DNA of 60,879 nucleotides. Source: Halomonadaceae bacterium T82-2. Its GTDB lineage: Bacteria > Pseudomonadota > Gammaproteobacteria > Pseudomonadales > Halomonadaceae. A model generated the notes under the pieces. The model saw only the letters and a program-made list of their open reading frames with translations. It was not told where the DNA came from and ran no database searches. Below, one piece after another: positions 56,036 to 60,879 of this stretch. The position numbers and the translations under genes are program-made. Location of the stretch: contig LSBP01000018.1 of assembly GCA_001577635.1 (NCBI GenBank), positions 1 to 60,879 on the forward strand. Direction: 5' to 3'. The stretch's first letter is position 1, and each line of letters starts with the position of its first letter.

Positions 56036-56088
56036 CGAGGGTCTCGAGCTGGAACGCCAGCCCGGTCGAATCTCGTGTCCCCCCTCCA
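56036..56088 (+). repeat. tRNA-Gly 3'-tail repeat 3, one hairpin unit, decayed acceptor
   Basis: CGAGGGTCTCGAG, then an insert folding as GCTGG-AACG-CCAGC (56048-56061), then TCGAATCTCGTGTCCCCCC with TCCA. The T-stem is kept while the acceptor strand has drifted. Confidence 0.84.
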
Positions 56089-56160
56089 GTATTTTATCCT
56101 TTCTTTCTCGAAGCTCGATTTCTTGCACAGGATGCGCGTGCGCTTCCAGGCGACATTCGG

Positions 56161-56192
56161 CGATGACGTCATCGGAGCGTGGCCAGTATGAT
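56161..56192 (+). promoter_or_regulatory. palindrome and candidate promoter before the ABC-queF genes
   Basis: CGATGACGTCATCG (56161-56174) is a perfect 14-bp palindrome. A near-consensus -10 TATGAT lies at 56187-56192; the -35 position 17 bases before it falls inside the palindrome. This would suit a repressor or activator acting at the -35. The start codon is about 190 bases downstream. Confidence 0.45.
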
Positions 56193-56385
56193 GCGTGCTG
56201 TGTTTCGGAGCATGTTGTCTCGAGCGGCCCGTTTTCCCGGCTTGTCTTCAGTCGTCGGGAGTGCCGCGTGCTCCCCATGATATTTCGTCGGCTATTGATT
56301 TTTCCCGCAACGGCCGCATCTCAGTAGTTCTTTGTCACGCCCGTGGCGCGGCGTGTTCGTTGATCGTCCGAAACAGGGGTGTTTG

Positions 56386-57354
56386 ATGACAACACCGGCA
56401 TTGTCCATCCGTGGCCTGACCAAGGTCTACGGCAACGGCTTCCAGGCCCTGAAGGGGATCGACCTGGATGTTCCCGAGGGGGATTTCTTCGCCCTGCTGG
56501 GCCCTAATGGCGCAGGCAAGTCGACCACGCTGGGAATCGTCTGTTCGCTGGTCCAGAAGACGGCGGGCAAGGTGTCCATCTATGGTATCGATATCGACCG
56601 GGATTTCGCCAAGGCGAAATACCATCTCGGCGTGGTACCGCAGGAGTTCAACTTCTCGCAGTTCGAGAAGGTCGAGGACATCGTGCTGGCGCAGGCCGGC
56701 TACTACGGCATGGCGCTGCGCGAAGCCCGGCCGCGCTGCGCGCAGCTGCTCAAGGACCTGGGCCTGTGGGACAAGCGCAACGGCCCGGCCCGCATGCTCT
56801 CCGGCGGCATGAAGCGACGCTTGATGATCGCCCGGGCCTTGATCCATCGTCCGCGTCTGCTGATTCTCGACGAGCCCACCGCCGGGGTGGATATCGAGCT
56901 GCGGCGCAGCATGTGGGACTACATGCGGCGCATCAACCGGGAAGAGGGAACCACCATCATCCTCACCACCCACTATCTCGAGGAAGCCGAGAGCCTGTGT
57001 CGCAACATCGCCATCATCAATCATGGCGAAATCGTCAAGAACACCACGGTGCGCGAGCTGTTGACCGAGCTGGACACCGAGACCTTCCTGCTCGACCTCG
57101 CCGAGCCGGTGGATCGCGCACCGCGGATCGAAGGTTTCGAGGTGGAACAGGTCGAGCGTGCGCAGCTGGCGCTGTCGCTGCGCAAGGGGCAGCAGCTCAA
57201 TGATGCTTTTCGCCAACTCTCCGAGCAGGGCGTGAGCGTGGTGTCGATGCGCAACCGCGCCAATCGTCTCGAGGAACTGTTCGTGTCGATGGTGGAGGGT
57301 GACAACGCACGTGTCCGTCAGGCCGAGGCCGGCAACAAGGAGGCCCAATCATGA
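56386..57354 (+). CDS. yadG: YadG-type ABC exporter ATPase
   Basis: The 322-residue protein has one ABC ATPase domain: Walker A LLGPNGAGKSTT near residue 45, Q-loop GVVPQEFNFSQFE, signature MLSGGMKRRLMIARAL, Walker B LLILDEPTAGVD, and H-loop ILTTHYLEEAE, then a C-terminal extension. This is the YadG (ABC-2 type) exporter class; the cargo is unknown. AGGGGTG precedes the ATG at 56386. Its last four bases overlap the permease start. Confidence 0.93.
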   Translation: MTTPALSIRGLTKVYGNGFQALKGIDLDVPEGDFFALLGPNGAGKSTTLGIVCSLVQKTAGKVSIYGIDIDRDFAKAKYHLGVVPQEFNFSQFEKVEDIVLAQAGYYGMALREARPRCAQLLKDLGLWDKRNGPARMLSGGMKRRLMIARALIHRPRLLILDEPTAGVDIELRRSMWDYMRRINREEGTTIILTTHYLEEAESLCRNIAIINHGEIVKNTTVRELLTELDTETFLLDLAEPVDRAPRIEGFEVEQVERAQLALSLRKGQQLNDAFRQLSEQGVSVVSMRNRANRLEELFVSMVEGDNARVRQAEAGNKEAQS

Positions 57355-58124
57355 ATCCGCGTCAGATCCTGATTGCCCTGTGGACGCTGGTGGTCAAGGA
57401 GGTGCGGCGTTTCACCCGCATCTGGCCGCAGACCCTGCTGCCGCCGTCGATCACCATGACCATGTACTTCATCATCTTCGGCAACCTGATCGGCTCGCGG
57501 GTCGGCGAGATGGACGGTTTCAGTTACATGGCCTACATCGTGCCGGGGCTGATCATGATGTCGGTGATCACCAACAGTTACTCCAACGTGGCCTCATCGT
57601 TCTTCTCCAACAAGTTTCAGCGCAGCGTCGAGGAGATGATGGTCTCGCCGATGCCCAGCTGGGTGATCCTCGGTGGTTTCGTGCTGGGAGGCATGACGCG
57701 CGGGCTGGGTGTCGGCCTGATCGTGACCCTGGTGTCGCTGTTCTTCACCGATCTGACCATTCACCATCCGCTGGTAACGGTCGGTGTGGTGACCATGACC
57801 GCCGCGCTGTTTTCCATCGGCGGCTTCATCAATGCGCTGCTGGCCAACAAGTTCGACGATATCTCGATCGTGCCGATCTTCGTGCTGACACCGCTGACCT
57901 ATCTGGGCGGGGTCTTCTACTCGATCGACATGCTGCCCGACTTCTGGCAGGGCGTGTCGATGATCAACCCGATCCTCTACATGGTGAATGCCTTCCGCTA
58001 CGGCATCCTCGGTGTCTCCGACATTCCGGTCGGCGGAGCACTGGTCGCCGTGGCGCTGTTCATCATGGCCTTCTTTGCCGTGGCGCTGTGGATGCTGGAA
58101 CGCGGCAAGGGCATTCGGAGTTGA
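57351..58124 (+). CDS. yadH: YadH-type ABC-2 permease
   Basis: The 257-residue protein has six predicted membrane segments of the ABC-2 family, including a first near ITMTMYFIIFGNLIGSRVG and the conserved NALLANKFDDISIVPIFVL and LTYLGGVFYSIDMLP stretch. It overlaps the ATPase gene by four bases (ATGA) and would pair with it as a half-transporter dimer. queF starts one base after its stop, with the ribosome site GGAG inside this gene. Confidence 0.94.
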   Translation: MNPRQILIALWTLVVKEVRRFTRIWPQTLLPPSITMTMYFIIFGNLIGSRVGEMDGFSYMAYIVPGLIMMSVITNSYSNVASSFFSNKFQRSVEEMMVSPMPSWVILGGFVLGGMTRGLGVGLIVTLVSLFFTDLTIHHPLVTVGVVTMTAALFSIGGFINALLANKFDDISIVPIFVLTPLTYLGGVFYSIDMLPDFWQGVSMINPILYMVNAFRYGILGVSDIPVGGALVAVALFIMAFFAVALWMLERGKGIRS

Positions 58125-58125
58125 C

Positions 58126-58956
58126 ATGAACCGTCCCGATACCTTGAAGGATGCCCCGCTGGGGCGTGAGTCCGATTATCCTGAGCGCTACGACCCGGTG
58201 TTGCTCTACCCGATTCCGCGTGCCGCCAATCGCGCGCCGCTGGGGATCGGGGAGGGCGCTCTGCCGTTCGTCGGCGAGGATGAGTGGCACGCCTTCGAGC
58301 TGTCCTGGCTCAACGCCCGGGGCAAGCCCTGCGTGGCCGTGGCGCGCTTTCGCCTGCCGGCGGACTCGCCGAACCTGATCGAGTCCAAGTCCTGGAAGCT
58401 CTATCTCAACAGCTTCAACCAGACCCGTTTCGACAGCCGCGAGCAAGTCGTCGAGACGCTGGAGCGCGACCTCGGCGAAGCGGCGGGCAAGCCGGTAGGG
58501 GTCGATCTGCTGGGCGTGGACGCCCCCGAACTGATGCCCCGCACATTGCCCGGCGAGTGCATCGACGGGCTCGATATCGCCGTCGACGACTACACGCCCA
58601 ATGCTGGTGTCCTGCAGGTCGGGGCTGACGTCGTCGAGGAGACCCTGCACTCGCATCTGCTCAAGTCCAATTGCCCGGTGACCGGCCAGCCCGACTGGGG
58701 CAGCGTGCTGATTCGCTATCGCGGGCCGCGCATCGACCGCGAAGGCCTGCTGCGTTACCTGATCGGCTTCCGCCAGCATCAGGATTTCCACGAGCACTGT
58801 GTCGAGCATATCTTCACCGACCTCATGACGCGGGCGCGGCCCGAACGCCTGCTGGTGATGGCGCGTTACGTACGCCGCGGTGGCCTGGATATCAGCCCCT
58901 GGCGAGCGACCCCGGGTGAGCGGCCGCCGCAGCCGCTGCGGCTGGCACGACAGTGA
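58126..58956 (+). CDS. queF: QueF, NADPH-dependent 7-cyano-7-deazaguanine reductase
   Basis: The 276-residue protein is the long, bimodular E. coli-type QueF (282 residues). The QueF motif ESKSWKLYLNSFNQTRF is near residue 90, and the catalytic Cys183 is in LLKSNCPVTGQPDWGS. It reduces preQ0 to preQ1 for queuosine in tRNA. The coupling to an ABC transporter gene pair by a one-base gap is likely transcriptional convenience; a link with deazapurine transport would be speculation. Confidence 0.96.
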   Translation: MNRPDTLKDAPLGRESDYPERYDPVLLYPIPRAANRAPLGIGEGALPFVGEDEWHAFELSWLNARGKPCVAVARFRLPADSPNLIESKSWKLYLNSFNQTRFDSREQVVETLERDLGEAAGKPVGVDLLGVDAPELMPRTLPGECIDGLDIAVDDYTPNAGVLQVGADVVEETLHSHLLKSNCPVTGQPDWGSVLIRYRGPRIDREGLLRYLIGFRQHQDFHEHCVEHIFTDLMTRARPERLLVMARYVRRGGLDISPWRATPGERPPQPLRLARQ

Positions 58957-59008
58957 GCGAATGGGGTACATTGACGAGAAATATTCTTGTTTGTAGAGAG
59001 GTTGCGCC

Positions 59009-59569
59009 ATGGATGCACTCACGCTGCTTCACCAACGTAGCTCGATGGGCAAGCTGGCCGGCCCCGCGCCGAGCCGGGAACAGCTCGATGGCCTTTACCG
59101 GGCGGCCCTGCGTGCGCCGGATCACAAGGGGCTGACTCCCTGGCGCTTCATCGAATTCAGCGGCGCGGGCATCGATCGTCTGGGCGAGCTGTTCGCCGAG
59201 GCGGAATACCAGGCCAACCCGCATATCGACGATGCCACGCTTGATGCGGTGCGCAAGAAGCCCAAGCGTGCCCCGCTGATCATCGCCGTGATCGCCCGGG
59301 TGACCCCCGATCAGCCCAAGGTGCCGCCGGTGGAGCAAGTCCTCTCCGCCGGCTGTGCCGCCCACGCCATCCTGCTCGCCGCCCAGGCGATGGGGCTCGG
59401 TGCCATGTGGCGTACCGGCAGCTTCGCCTTCGACAGGACCGTGCGGCGCGGCCTGGGACTGGGCGAGCATGACGAACTGGTCGGCTTTCTCTATCTGGGG
59501 CAGCCCGGTGGGCGTCTGCCGACGCCGCCCCGTCGCAACCCCGAGGACTTTGTCGAGCGCTGGGACTGA
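59009..59569 (+). CDS. YdjA-like nitroreductase family FMN protein
   Basis: The 186-residue protein belongs to the small NfsB-fold nitroreductases most like E. coli YdjA (183 residues): LLHQRSSMGKLAGPAPSREQ at the N-terminus, RAPDHKGLTPWRFIEF for FMN phosphate contact, and AAQAMGLGAMWRTGSFAFD near the C-terminus. It likely uses FMN and NAD(P)H on quinones or nitroaromatics. It lies 52 bases after queF, and the thioesterase-like gene follows after four bases. Confidence 0.92.
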   Translation: MDALTLLHQRSSMGKLAGPAPSREQLDGLYRAALRAPDHKGLTPWRFIEFSGAGIDRLGELFAEAEYQANPHIDDATLDAVRKKPKRAPLIIAVIARVTPDQPKVPPVEQVLSAGCAAHAILLAAQAMGLGAMWRTGSFAFDRTVRRGLGLGEHDELVGFLYLGQPGGRLPTPPRRNPEDFVERWD

Positions 59570-59573
59570 TCAC

Positions 59574-60080
59574 ATGCGCGAGATCGGTCAACCCTATCCC
59601 CGATTGCCCCTGCCCGATGCGGCGCAGGGAGAAGACCTCGCGGTGTTCCAGGACTGGCTGCAGCAGGCCATTCCGCTGGTGGCCCATCTGGGGCTCGAGC
59701 GGATGGCGTGGCAGGGGGACACCCTGGTCTGGCACCTGTCCCTCGCCCCCAACCTCAACGACAAGGGCAGTGGCTTCGGCGGCTCGCTGGCGGCACAGAC
59801 CACGCTAATCGGCTGGTGCTGGACGACCCTCTGGCTGCGGGGCCACGGCCGGGCGCAGGATGTGGTCGTCGCCAGGGCGGAGCAGCGCTACCTGGCGCCG
59901 GTGACCGGCGACTACCGGCTCGAGTGCTGTCCCGCCACGCCGGACGCCGTGGAGGCCCTCCAGGCCCGTCTGGCCGAGCGCGGCAAGGGGCGACTGTCCC
60001 TCGTGCAGCGGCTGAGTGTCGGCGATACCTGCTGCCTGGAGGCGCAGGGGGACTACGCTGTACTGCCGCTGCGGAATTGA
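59574..60080 (+). CDS. YiiD-C/thioesterase-like hotdog domain protein
   Basis: The 168-residue protein has a hotdog-fold pattern: HLGLERMAWQGDTLVWHLSL, then NLNDKGSGFGGSLAAQTTLIGW, the region in which the YiiD C-terminal 'thioesterase' family has its conserved N-x-N-D-K-G-T-x-F-G-G motif. It lacks the GNAT half that YiiD carries. Substrate unknown. The ATG at 59574 sits four bases after the nitroreductase stop; no strong ribosome site is seen, so coupling to the upstream gene is probable. Confidence 0.82.
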   Translation: MREIGQPYPRLPLPDAAQGEDLAVFQDWLQQAIPLVAHLGLERMAWQGDTLVWHLSLAPNLNDKGSGFGGSLAAQTTLIGWCWTTLWLRGHGRAQDVVVARAEQRYLAPVTGDYRLECCPATPDAVEALQARLAERGKGRLSLVQRLSVGDTCCLEAQGDYAVLPLRN

Positions 60081-60093
60081 TCCGGAAAACCGC

Positions 60094-60122
60094 TTGCAAT
60101 CGCGGGGTTAGCTCGTTACTAT
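60094..60122 (+). promoter_or_regulatory. tRNA-Ser promoter
   Basis: TTGCAA (60094-60099) and TACTAT (60117-60122) are 17 bases apart, followed by ATGCGCC. The -10 and discriminator resemble those of the tRNA-Glu cluster promoter. Confidence 0.8.
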
Positions 60123-60172
60123 ATGCGCCGTTCTGACGCCGAAGCCAAGCGAAGCGCAGGACGACAATTTGC

Positions 60173-60260
60173 GGAGGGGTGTCCGAGTGGTCGAAGGAGC
60201 ACGCCTGGAAAGTGTGTAAGTCGAAAGGCTTCGAGGGTTCGAATCCCTCCCCCTCCGCCA
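60173..60260 (+). tRNA. tRNA-Ser(GGA)
   Basis: 88 nt with encoded CCA and a long variable arm. Acceptor GGAGGGG/CCCCTCC, anticodon loop CTGGAAA giving GGA, T-arm GAGGG-TTCGAAT-CCCTC. Confidence 0.97.
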
Positions 60261-60274
60261 CACAGAATATAGAG

Positions 60275-60299
60275 AAGCCGCTGATTTCAGCGGCTTTTT
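60275..60299 (+). terminator. tRNA-Ser terminator
   Basis: AAGCCGCTGA pairs with TCAGCGGCTT around TT, followed by TTTC and further T-rich sequence. Canonical intrinsic terminator. Confidence 0.93.
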
Positions 60300-60601
60300 C
60301 TTTTTCTATACCCTCTCAGCCCATACTTCAGCCCATACTTTGTGTCTGGCTTTCACTGGCCTTCCCAGGACGCTGTTGGACAGTGTGTCCTTCTGCTGTC
60401 CCCCTCACGCCTTCCATTTTCTCGATGTTGCTACCACCCACCTTGGTCGGTCGCCTCCTAGTTCAGGCATGACAGGCCGTACCTCTCTCAGGTAGTGTCG
60501 ACCTAAGTGTTATGAGAACGACTAGGCCCGGGAAGTGGCGATGTCAGATTTTTCTTCATATGCATCCACGATGCAGGAAGGCAATCCCCTAGAGCGTCAG
60601 G
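60300..60601. other. non-coding remnant region after tRNA-Ser
   Basis: These 302 bases hold no intact gene. AGCCCATACTT occurs twice in tandem (60318-60328, 60330-60340). On the minus strand the frame ending inside the terminator (TGA at 60287) reads a short basic tail, KYGLKYGLRGYRKRKSR, before an upstream stop, possibly the decayed end of an integrase-like gene. Base composition is less GC-rich than in the rest of the window. Confidence 0.4.
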
Positions 60602-60794
60602 ATGGCCGGGAACTGCGTATTCCCACTGCTCGTGCACGGCGAGCGCTGCATCAAGCGCGTGCAGCGCGTCGCCAGCGTCGCCTGGCTGCTGATCAGCGAC
60701 AACCCGCGCTATGATCAAGCCGCAGGGTATGAAGGACGTGGAGATCCTGGGGCGGTGTGAGATTCGGATTGGAGAAATAAACCTGAATCCGTGA
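60602..60794 (+). pseudogene. remnant of a phage-type S24 (LexA-like) repressor
   Basis: Frame 1 from 60602 reads VHGERCIKRVQRV then WLLISDNPRYD, the C-terminal half of XRE/S24 phage repressors (catalytic-lysine region K-R followed by L-I-S-D-N-P-x-Y). After about 60720 the family sequence continues in another frame from 60729 as MKDVEILGRCEIRIGE, the usual V-x-I-L-G-R ending. The frame change, missing helix-turn-helix domain and missing serine-containing N-terminal part of the protease domain show it is dead. It marks a former prophage next to tRNA-Ser. Confidence 0.7.
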
Positions 60795-60879
60795 TGCCGG
60801 CGTCGACACTTTCCCTATCGCCGTCAGCGAGCATTTTTTGACCTCCGATTCCGTCTCAACCGCCGAATGCATCTCTGCC

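Noticed and set aside
55294-56088. Regular spacing of repeats reminiscent of a CRISPR array
   Set aside because: The repeats are complete tRNA genes and tRNA tails of different lengths; there are no short uniform repeats, spacers or cas genes.
55253-56278. Several short minus-strand open frames over the tRNA-Glu/Gly cluster
   Set aside because: They cover tRNA genes and repeat with the tandem array; not coding.
60503-60718. 71-codon minus-strand open frame near the window end
   Set aside because: It is antisense to the recognisable S24 repressor fragment and shows no features of its own.

Overview
The window is about 61 kb of ordinary high-GC bacterial chromosome with dense coding on both strands. 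Gene content and order point to a gammaproteobacterium of the Halomonadaceae (Halomonas/Chromohalobacter type): a monomeric NADP isocitrate dehydrogenase, a long-form isocitrate lyase, a 180 kDa-class NAD glutamate dehydrogenase, a PutA without the DNA-binding domain beside PutP, and both Aat and Bpt aminoacyl-tRNA-protein transferases. This assignment rests on protein recognition and synteny, not on a database search.

Region by region. 1-5 kb: end of a SanA-type protein, a four-helix stress-type protein, RimK with a RimB-like protease and a DUF3549 protein, then YqcC, a gamma-glutamylcyclotransferase and an OmpW-like porin. 5-12 kb: a proline island (putP, putA, a PruR-like AraC regulator). 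12-16 kb: a tRNA-Gly(CCC) followed by odd tRNA-tail repeats, a CBS protein, a lipoamide-dehydrogenase-like flavoprotein, a YqaE stress peptide and a glycine-zipper lipoprotein. 16-24 kb: aceA, then an rluE-nudJ-mnmA-hflD-purB / roxA-GNAT transcription order resembling the E. coli icd-purB region without phoPQ. 24-38 kb: idh, then clpS-clpA, infA, bpt, aat (the whole N-degron tagging and recognition set), then ftsK-lolA-rarA. 37-55 kb: a hemerythrin-like protein, murI, trmA, gdhB, an EncFtn-like ferritin, pyrD, rmf, rlmKL, a WGR-like small protein, pdxB, htpX, alaA, a YlqF GTPase and msrB. 55-60.3 kb: three tandem tRNA-Glu/tRNA-Gly pairs, an ABC exporter with queF, a nitroreductase, a thioesterase-like protein and tRNA-Ser(GGA). 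After tRNA-Ser the sequence changes character and holds a frameshifted piece of a phage-type S24 repressor, the trace of an element that once entered there.

The most unusual structure is at the tRNA loci. Downstream of each of the three tRNA-Gly(GCC) genes, and twice downstream of tRNA-Gly(CCC) 43 kb away, lies a copy of the 3' third of the tRNA in which the T-loop is interrupted by one, two or three copies of a 15-17 nt unit. The units form small hairpins whose stems change in a compensatory way between copies, which suggests that structure is being kept. A second cross-gene pattern is an AAACRCTGTTT near-palindrome upstream of three separate stress or envelope genes, with a related site upstream of aceA.

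Many long antisense reading frames cover the GC-rich genes; they are codon-bias shadows and are left out.
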